A stretch of 64,000 nucleotides of DNA from Pedomonas sp051304405 (GCF_051304405.1 NZ_JBPPGG010000001.1:434001-498000), one strand, 5' to 3'; positions 8,629 through 18,520 are shown, counted from the first letter of the stretch. Program-made: numbers and translations. Notes: generated by a model not told the origin, from the letters alone.

Positions 8629-9782
8629 GCCGCCCTCCCCGCCACGAACGGGCTGGCGTCGAGGAAGCGGTTGCGGCGGGTCAGCGCCAGCACCAGCCCC
8701 ATGGTCACGGCCGTGGCGATGAACGACGAGCCGCCGTGGCTGATGAACGGGAGGGTCATGCCCTTGGACGGCAGCAGGTGCAGGTTCACGCCCATGTTGA
8801 TGAACGCCTGCATGCCGAACTGGGCCGCGAGCCCCGCCACCGCCAGCACGATGAAGGGATCATCCTCGTTCACCAGCTGGAACAGCACGCGCATGACGAT
8901 GCCGAGGTAGAGAATGGCCAGCAGCAGGCAGGCGAGCATGCCGAATTCCTCGCCGATGACGGCGAAGATGTAGTCGGTGTGCGGCTCGGGCAGCTGCATC
9001 TTCACCATGCCCTGCCCCGGCCCGGTGCCGAACAGCCCGCCGGACTGGAAGCACTCCAGCGCCTTGTCCATCTGGTAGGTGTCGCCCTCGGAGAACAGGA
9101 AGCGGTCGATGCGCGACTGCACGTGGGGCACGAACATGTAGGCGAGCCCCATGCCCGCGAGGCCCGACACCGCCATCACGGCGAAGATGTAGAAGTTGAG
9201 CCCCGCCAGCAGCGCCTGGGCGAACCACACGGCCATGTAGAGCGCGCTCTGGCCATAGTCCGGCTGCACCACCAGAAAGCCGATCACCAGCACAAGAAGC
9301 ACGGCCGCCACATGGAAGGCGGGCACGGTGCTGTCGTCATAGCGGCTGGAGAGGATCCACGCGGTGGTGACGATGAACGCCGGCTTCAGAAACTCGGAGG
9401 GCTGGAACTGGAAGCCGCCGAGACTGATCCAGCGCACGGCGCCGTTGGCGTCGGAGCCGACCAGCGGCACCGCCATCAGCGCGGCCAGGAACACCAGAAA
9501 GCCCGCGACGCACAGCCGTTTGACCCACTGGATCGGCAGCATGGAGGTGGCGATCATCACCGGCAGGCCGAGCGCCACCCAGAACAGGTGGCGCTGGAAG
9601 TACATCATCTCGTTGAGCCGGACCGAACCGCCCGAATAGCGGTGCGCCGCCGCCGGGCTCGCCGAGAGCACGGCCACGATGCCGATGGAGACCAGCAGCA
9701 GCAACATGCCCAGCAGCACCCGGTCGATGGTCCAGAACCATCGGCTGACGGCGGTGCGGTCGGTGCGGCGGAACGGAATCAT
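8625..9782 (-). CDS. ftsW: septal peptidoglycan glycosyltransferase FtsW
   Basis: SEDS-family polytopic membrane enzyme that polymerises lipid II at the septum with FtsI. About ten hydrophobic segments are visible. Conserved SEDS regions include GVRWISLGGFQFQPSEFLKPAF-type sequence (here GAVRWISLGGFQFQPSEFLK, residues about 115-134), LFGTGPGQGMVKMQLPEPHTDYIFAV and the C-terminal LPSKGMTLPFISHGGSS. The position between murD and murG separates it from the elongation homologue RodA. It has 385 residues and ATGA overlaps on both sides. Confidence 0.96.
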   Translation of the reverse strand: MIPFRRTDRTAVSRWFWTIDRVLLGMLLLLVSIGIVAVLSASPAAAHRYSGGSVRLNEMMYFQRHLFWVALGLPVMIATSMLPIQWVKRLCVAGFLVFLAALMAVPLVGSDANGAVRWISLGGFQFQPSEFLKPAFIVTTAWILSSRYDDSTVPAFHVAAVLLVLVIGFLVVQPDYGQSALYMAVWFAQALLAGLNFYIFAVMAVSGLAGMGLAYMFVPHVQSRIDRFLFSEGDTYQMDKALECFQSGGLFGTGPGQGMVKMQLPEPHTDYIFAVIGEEFGMLACLLLAILYLGIVMRVLFQLVNEDDPFIVLAVAGLAAQFGMQAFINMGVNLHLLPSKGMTLPFISHGGSSFIATAVTMGLVLALTRRNRFLDASPFVAGRAA

Positions 9783-11140
9783 GCCGTGCCGTCCTCCCGG
9801 AGCGCGGCCACCGCCGCACGGAAGGCCTCGCCGCGCGCCTCGAAGTCGCGGAACTGGTCATAGGAGGCGCACGCCGGGGAGAGCAGCACCACCTCGCCCG
9901 GTCTGGCGCGGCGTGCTGCCAGCTTCACGGCGTTCTCCAGCGTGCCCGCCTTCTCCACCGGCACGTGGGGGCTGAGGAGCGTGGCGAACAGCTCTTCGGC
10001 GGCGCCGATGGTGTAGGCGGCGCGCACGCTGCCGAGGTGCGGCAGGCAGGCGTCCAGCTCGTCCGTCTTGGCCTTGCCGCCCGCGATCCAGTGGATGGCC
10101 GGATAGGCCGCCAGCGCCGGGGCGGTGGAGGTGGGGTTGGTCGCCTTGGAGTCGTTGAGGTAGGTGACGCCCCCGATCTCTGCCACGAATTCCATCCGGT
10201 GCGGCAGGCCCGGGTAGGTCTCGAACGCCCGCAGGATCTGCTCCGGCGCGACACCCAGTGCCCGCGTCGCGGCGAAGGCGGCGGCGGCGTTCTGGGCGTT
10301 GTGCGGCCCCTGCAGGCGCGGCCAGGCGCTCTGCGCGCCCAGCGCCGCGCCGCCGGCAAGGAGCTGGCCCTCCAGCACGGCCACGCCCTCGGGCTGCGCC
10401 GCCTCGATGGAGATCGGGCACACCTTTGCCGTCGCCACCGCGGCAATGGCGCGGCAGTAGGCGTCGTCCACCGAGATCACCGCCGTCTGCTCCGCCGTCT
10501 GCATGCGGAACAGGCGTTCCTTGGCGTGGGCATAGCCCGCCATGTCGCCGTGGCGGTCCAGGTGATCGGGCGTGATGTTGGTCAGCACCGCCACGTCGGC
10601 GGCGAGGTTGTGGATGAGGTCGATCTGGAACGAGGACAGCTCCAGCACATAGACCCCGCCCTCCGGCAGCGGCTCCTCGCCCAGGATCGGCAGGCCGATG
10701 TTGCCGCCGAGCCGTGCCTCGATGCCGCTTTCCTTCAGCACATGATGGATGAGCGCCGTCGTCGTCGATTTGCCGTTGGTGCCGGTGATGGCGACCACCC
10801 GGTGCGCGGGCAGCTCGCCCCGCGCCCGCGCGAACAGCTCGATGTCGCCCATGATGGCGACGCCCGCCGCCCGCGCCTTCTCGGCCAGCGGATGGGGCGT
10901 CGGCAGATGCAGCGGCACGCCCGGCGAGAGCAGCAGCCCGTCGAGCCCGGCGAAATCCGTCTCGTACAGGTTGGCAAGCGCGATGCCCTCGGCCGCCGCC
11001 TTGTCGCGCGCGGCCGCGCCGTCGTCCCACGCCAGCACCTCGGCGCCGGAGGCGGCAAGCGCGCGGGCCGTCGCCAGCCCGGTCCGGGCCAGTCCGAAGA
11101 CGGCGTAGCGTTTTCCAGTAAAGGCGCGGGCAGTGATCAT
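9779..11140 (-). CDS. murD: UDP-N-acetylmuramoylalanine--D-glutamate ligase
   Basis: Mur ligase that adds D-glutamate to UDP-MurNAc-L-Ala. The N-terminal FGLARTGLATARAL Rossmann region, the P-loop VAITGTNGKSTTTALIHH, the ELSSFQ motif specific to MurD, the NITPDHLDRHG metal-binding segment and the C-terminal NDSKATNPTSTAPAL and LLSPACASYDQF motifs are all present. At 453 residues it has the usual length. It overlaps ftsW by 4 bp and starts 1 nt after the mraY stop. Confidence 0.97.
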   Translation of the reverse strand: MITARAFTGKRYAVFGLARTGLATARALAASGAEVLAWDDGAAARDKAAAEGIALANLYETDFAGLDGLLLSPGVPLHLPTPHPLAEKARAAGVAIMGDIELFARARGELPAHRVVAITGTNGKSTTTALIHHVLKESGIEARLGGNIGLPILGEEPLPEGGVYVLELSSFQIDLIHNLAADVAVLTNITPDHLDRHGDMAGYAHAKERLFRMQTAEQTAVISVDDAYCRAIAAVATAKVCPISIEAAQPEGVAVLEGQLLAGGAALGAQSAWPRLQGPHNAQNAAAAFAATRALGVAPEQILRAFETYPGLPHRMEFVAEIGGVTYLNDSKATNPTSTAPALAAYPAIHWIAGGKAKTDELDACLPHLGSVRAAYTIGAAEELFATLLSPHVPVEKAGTLENAVKLAARRARPGEVVLLSPACASYDQFRDFEARGEAFRAAVAALREDGTA

Positions 11141-11141
11141 C

Positions 11142-12215
11142 TTACCTCAGCTTCAGGGTCGAAAGGCCAATGAGGGCGAGCACGAGCGCAATGATCCAGA
11201 AACGGACCACCACGGTGGATTCGGCCCAGCCTTTCTGTTCGAAATGGTGGTGAATGGGCGCCATGCGGAACACCCGCTTGCCGGTCAACTTATAGCTGGC
11301 CACCTGAACAATGACTGAAACCGCCTCCAGCACGAACAGGCCGCCCACCACCGCCAGCACGATCTCGTGGTTGGTGACGACCGCGATGGAGCCGAGCGCG
11401 CCGCCCAGCGCCAGCGAGCCGGTGTCGCCCATGAACACCATGGCGGGCGGCGCATTGAACCACAGGAATGCCAGCCCCGCGCCGATGAGCGCGCCGCAGA
11501 ACACCGCCAGCTCGCCCGAGCCCGGCACGTGGCGCACCTGGAGGTAGTTGGCGAAATTCACGTTGCCGATGAGGTAGGCGATGATGGCGAACGTGACCGC
11601 CGCGATGATGACCGGCATGATGGCAAGGCCGTCGAGGCCGTCGGTGAGGTTGACCGCGTTACCCGCGCCGACCACCACGAACGCCGCCACCAGCAGATAG
11701 CCCCAGCCGAGGTTCAGCCCCAGATCCTTGAAGAACGGCAGCCACAGGGTGGTGCCGGTGCGGGAGGAGATGTAGAGCGCCGCCGCCCCGGCGATGGCGA
11801 ACTCGATCAGCAGCCGGGTCTTGCCGGAGAGGCCGTCATGGGTGGCCTTGGTGACCTTCTTGTAGTCGTCATAGAAGCCGACCGCGCCGAAGCCGAGCGT
11901 GACCGCCAGGCACACCCAGATGTAGCCGTTGGTCAGATCCGCCCACAGCAGGGTCGAGATCGTCATGGCGATGAGAATGAGAAAGCCGCCCATGGTGGGC
12001 GTGCCCTTCTTGGTGAGCAGGTGCGACTGCGGCCCGTCCTCGCGGATGGGCTGGCCCTTGCCCTGCTTGAGGCGCAGCCAGCCAATCAGCCGGGGGCCGG
12101 CCACAAGGCCGATGAACAGCGCGGTCAGAACCGCGGCGATCGTGCGGAACGTGAGGAACCGGAACAGGTTGTTGCCGGGGAAGTCCAGGTCCAGATTGGC
12201 CAGCAAAGACAACAT
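11142..12215 (-). CDS. mraY: phospho-N-acetylmuramoyl-pentapeptide transferase
   Basis: Polytopic enzyme that transfers phospho-MurNAc-pentapeptide to undecaprenyl phosphate, making lipid I. About ten membrane helices alternate with conserved cytoplasmic loops: KKGTPTMGGFLIL near residue 70, the aspartate motif FYDDYKK near 115, NLTDGLDGLAIMP near 190, MGDTGSLALGGALG near 265 and the APIHHHFEQKGWAE histidine loop near 320. At 357 residues it matches the family. It is spaced 6 nt from murF and 1 nt from murD. Confidence 0.98.
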   Translation of the reverse strand: MLSLLANLDLDFPGNNLFRFLTFRTIAAVLTALFIGLVAGPRLIGWLRLKQGKGQPIREDGPQSHLLTKKGTPTMGGFLILIAMTISTLLWADLTNGYIWVCLAVTLGFGAVGFYDDYKKVTKATHDGLSGKTRLLIEFAIAGAAALYISSRTGTTLWLPFFKDLGLNLGWGYLLVAAFVVVGAGNAVNLTDGLDGLAIMPVIIAAVTFAIIAYLIGNVNFANYLQVRHVPGSGELAVFCGALIGAGLAFLWFNAPPAMVFMGDTGSLALGGALGSIAVVTNHEIVLAVVGGLFVLEAVSVIVQVASYKLTGKRVFRMAPIHHHFEQKGWAESTVVVRFWIIALVLALIGLSTLKLR

Positions 12216-12221
12216 CTGCTT

Positions 12222-13628
12222 CTACTCTACTCCGTGCTGGTTCAGCGACCGCACGACTCTCCCGAGTCCCACGCTGTTTGAACCCTTCACCAAAATGATA
12301 TCATCCGCCCGCACCATGTCGCGCAGCAGCGTCAGCGCCTCCTCGGCCGAGCCGACCACATGATGGGGAATGCGCGCGGGCAGCGCCTCGGCCAGCGCCG
12401 CCATTTCCGCACCCACGAGAATGGCCTCCGCCACGCCCGCCGCCTCGATGGAGCCGGCCAGATCGGCGTGCATCGCCGCCGTCTCGTCGCCCAGTTCCTT
12501 CATCGCGCCCAGCACGGCGATGCGCCGACCGCGCCGCCGGGGCTCGAAGCCGCCCAGCACGCTGAGCGCCGCCGCCATGGAGGCCGGGTTGGCGTTGTAG
12601 CTTTCATCCAGCAGCATGGCCTTGCCCGCGCCCACGGCGATGAACGAGCGCTGGCCACGGCCTTCGAGGCCCTGCATTTCGCCCAGCGCCAGCCCCGCCA
12701 GCCCCAGGTCCGCGCCCACGGCCTTGACGACCGCCAGCACGCCCAGCGCATTCAGTGCCCAGTGCTCGCCCGGCATACCGATCTTGAAGGTGAGCCGCTC
12801 GCCCAGCACGTCGGCGGTCATGGAGGTGCAGATGTCCGACGGCGCCACCTTCAGCGGCCGCACGTCCGCGTCCGCCGCCTTGACGCCGAAGCTGATGATC
12901 CGCGCCGCGCCGCTGGCCTCGGCCGCCGCGCGCAGGCGCGCGTAATGGGGATTGTCCCGGTTGAGCACGGCGGTGCCGCCCGGCTCCAGCCCGGTGAAGA
13001 TCTCCGCCTTGGCGTCCGCAATCGCCTCCTCGCTGGCGAAGAAGGCGCGGTGGGCGCTGGCGATGGTGGTGACGATGGCGACGTGCGGGCGCACCAGCCG
13101 GGCCAGCTCGGTCAGCTCGCCGGGGTGGTTCATGCCCATCTCGAACACGCCATAGAGGCTGTCCTGCGGCATGCGCGCCAGCGACAGCGGCACGCCGGTG
13201 TGGTTGTTGTAGGACTTGACCGAGGCATGGGTCCGCCCCGGCGCGGAGCGGTCGAGTGCCAGACGCAGGGCCTCCTTGACGCCGGTCTTGCCCGCGCTGC
13301 CGGTGACGCCGATCACCTTTCCGCCCATGCGGCGGCGGGAGGCCCGCGCCAGATCATTGAGCGCCGCGAAGGTATCGCGCACCGCCACGTGCGGCGCATC
13401 GGCCGACGGCAGCCGCGCCGGGTCCGACACCAGCGCACCCGCCGCACCGGCGGCATAGGCCTGCGCCAGAAAGCTGTGCCCGTCCATCTTCTCGCCCTTG
13501 AGCGCGATGAACAGGTCGCCCGGCATCACCTCGCGGCTGTCGAAGGTCACGCCGCCCACCGCGAAGTCACCGGAGGCGGTGCCGCCGGTGGCGGATGCCA
13601 GTTCCGCGGAAGTCCACAAAGCGGTCAT
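12222..13628 (-). CDS. murF: UDP-MurNAc-tripeptide--D-alanyl-D-alanine ligase
   Basis: Mur ligase that adds D-Ala-D-Ala, the product of Ddl, to the tripeptide precursor. MurF-type N-terminal features (FDSREVMPGDLFIALKGEKMDGHSF), the P-loop VTGSAGKTGVKEAL, the GVFEMGMNHPGEL segment and LDESYNANPASMAAAL are visible. It has 468 residues. It overlaps murE by 4 bp and is followed by mraY after 6 bp. Nothing is missing from the catalytic set that can be seen here. Confidence 0.97.
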   Translation of the reverse strand: MTALWTSAELASATGGTASGDFAVGGVTFDSREVMPGDLFIALKGEKMDGHSFLAQAYAAGAAGALVSDPARLPSADAPHVAVRDTFAALNDLARASRRRMGGKVIGVTGSAGKTGVKEALRLALDRSAPGRTHASVKSYNNHTGVPLSLARMPQDSLYGVFEMGMNHPGELTELARLVRPHVAIVTTIASAHRAFFASEEAIADAKAEIFTGLEPGGTAVLNRDNPHYARLRAAAEASGAARIISFGVKAADADVRPLKVAPSDICTSMTADVLGERLTFKIGMPGEHWALNALGVLAVVKAVGADLGLAGLALGEMQGLEGRGQRSFIAVGAGKAMLLDESYNANPASMAAALSVLGGFEPRRRGRRIAVLGAMKELGDETAAMHADLAGSIEAAGVAEAILVGAEMAALAEALPARIPHHVVGSAEEALTLLRDMVRADDIILVKGSNSVGLGRVVRSLNQHGVE

Positions 13629-15112
13629 GCCGTCTGCCCTTGCCCTGCCCCGTTCCGGGCGCCCATCTCCTGCGCAAGACGCGCCGCCACCTCCACGTCA
13701 TCGAACGGGTGGACGACGCCCTGCACGATCTGCCCCTGCTCGTGACCCTTGCCGGCAATCAGCACGAGGTCACCGGCCCGGGCCGTCTGCATGGCGGCAC
13801 GGATTGCCTCGGCGCGATCACCGATATCAATGGCCCCGGGCGCCGCTGCCAGAATTTCGGCGCGGATCGCTTCGGGGGATTCCGAACGGGGGTTGTCGTC
13901 GGTCACATAGACCAAGTTGGACAGACTTGCAGCTATTGCGCCCATCTGCGGCCGCTTGCCGCGGTCGCGGTCGCCGCCGCAGCCGAACACGGTGATGAGG
14001 CGGCCCGGGCAGTGCGGGCGCAGCGCCTCGATGGCGGCGCGCAGGCCGTCGGGCGTGTGGGCATAGTCCACGAACACCGGCGCGCCCGCGGGCGTGACGG
14101 CGGCCTTCTGCAACCGCCCCGGTACGCCCTTCACATGATGGAGCGCCTCGAACACCCTGGCGGGGGCTTCGCCGCAGGCAATGGCAAGCCCCGCCGCCAC
14201 TAGCGCGTTGGCGGCCTGGTAGCCGCCCAGCAGCGGCAGACGAATCCCGTGCGCCTTGCCCTGGAACGCCACCGTCAGCTTCTGCCCGTCCGGCAGCACC
14301 TCGCGCCCCGTCAGCCGCAGGCCCTCGGCCGCGGCGTCCCCCGTGCCCACCGGCAGGATGGCGATGCCCCGGCTTGCCGCCACCTCGGCCATGTACGCGC
14401 TTACCGGATCGTCCATCCACAGCACCGCCGTGCCGTCCTGCACCAGCAGGTCGGAGAACAGGCGCGCCTTGGCGTCCCGGTAGGCCTCGACCGTGCCGTG
14501 ATAATCCATGTGGTCGCGGGTCAGGTTGGTGAAGGCGGCGGCCTTGACCGCCACCCCGTCCACCCGGTGCTGGTCGAGACCGTGGGAGGAGGCCTCGAAC
14601 ACCACGTGGCTGATGCCCGCCCGCTCCATGCCGCCGAGGTTCGACAGGAAGGTGAGCACGTCGGGCGTCGTCATGCCCAGGTCGCGCTTGCCGATGGCGG
14701 TGATGACGCCGAGCGTCCCGAGGCTGGCAGCCGGGCGGCTCAGCCGGGTCCAGATCTGGCGCAGCAGGTCCGCGACGGAGGTCTTGCCGTTGGTGCCGGT
14801 CACCGCCGCGATGGTGGCGGGCATGGGCGCGTACCAGCGCGCGGCGATCTCGGCGAAGCGCTGGCGCGGGTTCGCCGCCACGATGTGCACGGCGCGGGCG
14901 GTGTCCACCTTTGCCTCGGGGCGGGCGACGATGGCGACGGCGCCCGCCCCGATGGCGTCCTCGATGAAGTCCTCGCCGTTGAAGCGGACGCCGGGGAAGG
15001 CGCCGAAAATGGTGCCGGGCGTCACCTTGCGATGATCGATCGCAAGGCCGCTGACCGGGGCCAGATGCTCCGGCCCGGTCCACCCCGTCAAATCGTGCAA
15101 GGTAATCACCAC
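13625..15112 (-). CDS. murE: UDP-MurNAc-L-Ala-D-Glu--diaminopimelate ligase
   Basis: Mur ligase adding the third amino acid of the stem. The P-loop VTGTNGKTSVADLLRQ, FTNLTRDHMDYHGTVEAY and VDYAHTPDGL motifs are present. The substrate loop reads DNPRSESPEAI; DNPR at this place is known to select meso-diaminopimelate rather than lysine, so a DAP-type peptidoglycan is expected. It has 495 residues. It lies 28 bp downstream of ftsI and overlaps murF by 4 bp. Confidence 0.97.
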   Translation of the reverse strand: MVITLHDLTGWTGPEHLAPVSGLAIDHRKVTPGTIFGAFPGVRFNGEDFIEDAIGAGAVAIVARPEAKVDTARAVHIVAANPRQRFAEIAARWYAPMPATIAAVTGTNGKTSVADLLRQIWTRLSRPAASLGTLGVITAIGKRDLGMTTPDVLTFLSNLGGMERAGISHVVFEASSHGLDQHRVDGVAVKAAAFTNLTRDHMDYHGTVEAYRDAKARLFSDLLVQDGTAVLWMDDPVSAYMAEVAASRGIAILPVGTGDAAAEGLRLTGREVLPDGQKLTVAFQGKAHGIRLPLLGGYQAANALVAAGLAIACGEAPARVFEALHHVKGVPGRLQKAAVTPAGAPVFVDYAHTPDGLRAAIEALRPHCPGRLITVFGCGGDRDRGKRPQMGAIAASLSNLVYVTDDNPRSESPEAIRAEILAAAPGAIDIGDRAEAIRAAMQTARAGDLVLIAGKGHEQGQIVQGVVHPFDDVEVAARLAQEMGARNGAGQGQTA

Positions 15113-15140
15113 AGCAACTCGTCCCGCCTGTTCCGGTCTG

Positions 15141-16832
15141 CTAGCCCGCGATGTATCTTTGCAGCGGGCTCAGATCGACGTCCTTGTTCACGTTGGGCTC
15201 GACGCCCAGAATCGGCCCCACCCGCTGCACGATCGCCTTCATCGCCGGCGCGGCGTTCCAGCCGGCGGTGGCGAAACCGTAGGTTTCCTTGATGCCCTTG
15301 GGCTCGTCGAGCGTGGCGATCACCACATAGCGCGGATCGTCCATCGGGAACGCGCCCGCGAAGGTGGTGATGAGCGCCTTGCGCTGGTAGCCGCCGACGC
15401 CCGGTTTCTCCGCCGTGCCGGTCTTGCCGCCGATGCGGTAGCCCGGCGCGTTCGCCTGCTTGCCGGTGCCCTGCACCACCACCAGGCGCATCAGCTGGCG
15501 CATGATCTTCGAGGTTTCCTCGCTGAAGATGCGCTCGCCGGTGGAGCGCTCGGTGCCCGGCGCGATCTTCATCAGCGTGGCCGGCCGCCACACGCCGCCG
15601 TTGACCAGCGTTGCGTACCCCGTCGCCAGATGCAGCGAGGTCACGGCGATGCCGTGGCCGTAGCTGATGGTCATGGTGGAGGCCTTGCCCCACGGGTTGG
15701 GGTACATCGGCTGGGCCGACTCCTTCAGCTCGATGTGCACGGGTTCGAGGAAGCCGAGCCGGCGCATGTAGGCCTGCTGGGTCTCCGGCCCCACGTCCAG
15801 CGCGATCTGCGCCGTGCCGATGTTGGAGGAGTGCATGAAGATTTCCGGCACCGTCATCGACCGGTTCTCGGGATGGGTGTCGCGGATGCGGAAGCGGCCG
15901 ATGGCGAGCGGCGCGGACACGTCATACTTCTTGCCGAGCGTGACGATGCCCTCCTCCAGTGCCATGGCGGTGGTGAAGGCCTTGAAGGTGGAGCCCAGCT
16001 CGTAGATGCCCTGCGTCGCCCGGTTGAACCAGGTCTCCGAAGGGGTGCGCGAGACGGCATTGGGATCGAAGGCGGGCAGCGAGGCCATCGCCAGCAGCTC
16101 GCCCGTGTGGACGTCCAGGATGATGCCGGCCGCGCCAATAGCGCTGAACTTTTCCATGGCCGCGTTCAGTTCATATTCCAGCGCATGTTGCACGCGGACA
16201 TCGATGGACAGTTGCAACGGCTTGTTCAGCTGACTCTCCTCGGTCAGCCGCGTGTCGAACGAGCGTTCGATCCCCGCCATGCCCTTGCCGTCGATGTTGG
16301 TGTAGCCGAGCACGTGCGAGGCGAGGACGCCGTTCGGGTAGACGCGCTCCGCCTCGTCCTGGAACTCCAGTCCCGGTTCGCCGATCGCATTGATGCGGCT
16401 CACCTGCTCCGGCGTCAGCCGCCGGGAAATATAGCGGAACTTGGCGCTGGAGTTGAGCTGGCGGCGCACGAAGTCCAGATCCAGATGCGGCAGCACCTCG
16501 ACGATCTTGCGGGCCAGCGCCTCCTTGTCGCCGATGACCCTGTGCGGGCGCACGGCCAGCGCCTGCACCTTGAGGGTGGTGGCCAGCACCTCGCCGTTGC
16601 GGTCGATGATGTCGGCGCGCGGCGGCCGGAGCGTGGCGAAGATATCCGCCCGGCCCGCCGAGCGGTCGATGGCCTTGAGAACGGCCAGATCCATCAGGCG
16701 CAGGCCGATGACCACGGTCGCCGCCGCGAACACCAGCGCCCCGATCACCAGCCGCTGCCGCGACCGCTCCAGCGCCTGCTGGCGGTGTCCCGCAAGCTGA
16801 ATCCTGAGCGAACGCAGCGCGGCTTCGTTCAT
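15141..16832 (-). CDS. ftsI: septal transpeptidase FtsI (PBP3)
   Basis: Class B penicillin-binding protein that cross-links septal peptidoglycan and is a beta-lactam target. One N-terminal membrane helix lies at about residues 25-45. The PBP dimerisation region includes RGDI-like LRPPRADIIDRNGEVLATTL. The transpeptidase domain has the active-site motif STFK (YELGSTFKAFT, near 281), the SxN motif (MHSSNIGTAQIA) and the KTGTA motif near residue 460. It has 563 residues. It overlaps ftsL by 4 bp and works with FtsW of this cluster. Confidence 0.97.
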   Translation of the reverse strand: MNEAALRSLRIQLAGHRQQALERSRQRLVIGALVFAAATVVIGLRLMDLAVLKAIDRSAGRADIFATLRPPRADIIDRNGEVLATTLKVQALAVRPHRVIGDKEALARKIVEVLPHLDLDFVRRQLNSSAKFRYISRRLTPEQVSRINAIGEPGLEFQDEAERVYPNGVLASHVLGYTNIDGKGMAGIERSFDTRLTEESQLNKPLQLSIDVRVQHALEYELNAAMEKFSAIGAAGIILDVHTGELLAMASLPAFDPNAVSRTPSETWFNRATQGIYELGSTFKAFTTAMALEEGIVTLGKKYDVSAPLAIGRFRIRDTHPENRSMTVPEIFMHSSNIGTAQIALDVGPETQQAYMRRLGFLEPVHIELKESAQPMYPNPWGKASTMTISYGHGIAVTSLHLATGYATLVNGGVWRPATLMKIAPGTERSTGERIFSEETSKIMRQLMRLVVVQGTGKQANAPGYRIGGKTGTAEKPGVGGYQRKALITTFAGAFPMDDPRYVVIATLDEPKGIKETYGFATAGWNAAPAMKAIVQRVGPILGVEPNVNKDVDLSPLQRYIAG

Positions 16833-17557
16833 TGAGTGCCCGCCTCGCTCGCGGCCAGGCGCTCGATGGATGCGATGGTGGCGGCGTCAAGCCCGCCGAG
16901 CGGGGCCGCCTTCTTGGGCAGGGCCGGCGCGTAGGCCTCGGCACCGGCCGTCTCGGCCGGGGTCCGCATCGCCAGGGCAATGCTTTCCTTGCGCGGGCGC
17001 GGCGCGGGCTCGGCAACCGGCTCGGACCAGGACGCCAGATGCACCTTGGGCGCCGCCTCGCCGAAGCCGGACGGACGCGGCTTCTGCACGGTCGCATAGA
17101 CCGGGAGGGACGGCAGGCGCATGGCGACGGCCGGGCCGTCGGAGGACACGGCCACCAGCTGCGCCTTGCCGCCGTCGGTCGCCTTGGCGAGGTAGGTCTG
17201 CGGCGCCTCGTGGGAGTCCATCTGCTGCTCGATGGCGGGCAGCACCTGCGGCTTCTGCGGCTCCGAATTGGGATCGGCCGCGAACGCCACATAGCTCTCC
17301 GCCGAGGCGAAGTAGCGGTCCGCCGTCGGCGCGGTCAGGCCGAAGTAGGTATCGTTCAGCCGCTGCAGCTGGCCCGGCCGCACCCGGATCTGCCACTCGG
17401 CCTGAAGGCGGCGCACCTCCCGCATGTCGCCGGCAATCTGACGCTTCAGCGCCATCACCTCGTCGCGGCGCTCTCCCACCTCCAGGCTGACGGCAAAGCA
17501 CACCGCAGCAGAAACCGCGGTCGCCAGTGCCATGATGATGCCTGTGTAGTAGCGCAT
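16829..17557 (-). CDS. ftsL: FtsL-like divisome protein
   Basis: Assigned mainly by position (rsmH-ftsL-ftsI) and topology: a short N-terminus, one membrane helix at about residues 6-25, then a heptad-rich stretch (GERRDEVMALKRQIAGDMREV) fitting the FtsL coiled coil that pairs with FtsB and FtsQ. LNDTYFGLTAPTADRYFAS after it resembles the conserved FtsL region following the coil. The 242-residue length is well above the roughly 100 residues of enterobacterial FtsL; the extra C-terminal part is Ala/Pro-rich and low in complexity. It starts 3 nt after the rsmH stop and overlaps ftsI by 4 bp. Confidence 0.82.
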   Translation of the reverse strand: MRYYTGIIMALATAVSAAVCFAVSLEVGERRDEVMALKRQIAGDMREVRRLQAEWQIRVRPGQLQRLNDTYFGLTAPTADRYFASAESYVAFAADPNSEPQKPQVLPAIEQQMDSHEAPQTYLAKATDGGKAQLVAVSSDGPAVAMRLPSLPVYATVQKPRPSGFGEAAPKVHLASWSEPVAEPAPRPRKESIALAMRTPAETAGAEAYAPALPKKAAPLGGLDAATIASIERLAASEAGTQ

Positions 17558-17560
17558 TTC

Positions 17561-18520
17561 CTAGTTCTCCCAGGCCGGTGCTGACGTTCGGACGGCCGAC
17601 CGCAAGGTTGCGGACCGGGCGCGCGGATTGCGGGCGATTTCCTCGTCGGAGGGACGAATCGCCTTTGCGATTTTCTCGAAGCTCGGAGCCTGCGCGGGAC
17701 CGGGCCGCTCCGGCAGGTGCCGGGAGCCGCCCGCGACCATGCCGCCGCGCTCGCGCAGGAAGTTCTTCACCACGCGGTCTTCCAGGCTGTGGAAGCTGAC
17801 CACCGCCAGCCGCCCGCCGGGGCGCAGCAGCCGCTCCGCCGCGCGCAGCCCGTCCTTCAGCTGGTCCAGCTCCGCGTTCACATGGATGCGCAGACCCTGG
17901 AAGCTGCGGGTCGCCGGATCCTTGGGGCCGCGCCGCCCGCCCAGCGCCGCGCGGATCACCTCCGCCAGCTGCTCGGTGCGCTCGAACGGCCGCTCGGCCC
18001 GCGCCTTGACGATGGCCTTGGCCACCCGGCGCGCCTTGGGCTCCTCGCCGTAGTAATAGAAGATGTCGGCCAGCTCCTCCTCGCTGGCGGTGTTCACCAC
18101 ATCCGCCGCGCTCGGGCCGGCCTGCTCCATCCGCATGTCGAGCGGGCCGTCGTTCTGGAAGGAGAAGCCCCGCTCCGCCTGGTCCAGCTGCATGGAGGAG
18201 ACGCCGATGTCGAAGGCGATGGCGTCCACCTGCGCAACGCCCCGCTCGGCCAGCAACTCCGCCATTTCGCCGAAGCGGCCGTGAATGAGCGTCAGGCGGC
18301 CGCCGGCCTCCTGCACCAGCGCCTGCCCGTCGCGGATGGCGTTGGGGTCGCGGTCGAAGGCATAGACATGGGCCACGCCCCGGCCGAGAATCGCCCGGGT
18401 GTAGCCGCCCGCGCCGAAGGTGGCGTCCACCGCCACCTCGCCCCCGGAGAGGGCGAGCGCCGCCAGCACTTCATCGCGCAGCACCGGAATGTGGGGCGTG
18501 TCGGCAAGGGCAGCCATCAT
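17561..18520 (-). CDS. rsmH: 16S rRNA (cytosine-1402-N4)-methyltransferase RsmH (MraW)
   Basis: SAM-dependent methyltransferase acting on C1402 of 16S rRNA. The N-terminal HIPVLRDEVLAAL, the SAM-binding VDATFGAGGYTRAIL, FDIGVSSMQLDQAERGFSF, GPLDMRM and the C-terminal VVSFHSLEDRVVKNF are all family hallmarks. The start at 18520 gives an ATGA overlap with the mraZ stop and leaves 319 residues; the open frame extends 20 codons further up inside mraZ but adds only Gly/Ala-rich sequence. A second ATG follows immediately at 18517. Confidence 0.97.
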   Translation of the reverse strand: MMAALADTPHIPVLRDEVLAALALSGGEVAVDATFGAGGYTRAILGRGVAHVYAFDRDPNAIRDGQALVQEAGGRLTLIHGRFGEMAELLAERGVAQVDAIAFDIGVSSMQLDQAERGFSFQNDGPLDMRMEQAGPSAADVVNTASEEELADIFYYYGEEPKARRVAKAIVKARAERPFERTEQLAEVIRAALGGRRGPKDPATRSFQGLRIHVNAELDQLKDGLRAAERLLRPGGRLAVVSFHSLEDRVVKNFLRERGGMVAGGSRHLPERPGPAQAPSFEKIAKAIRPSDEEIARNPRARSATLRSAVRTSAPAWEN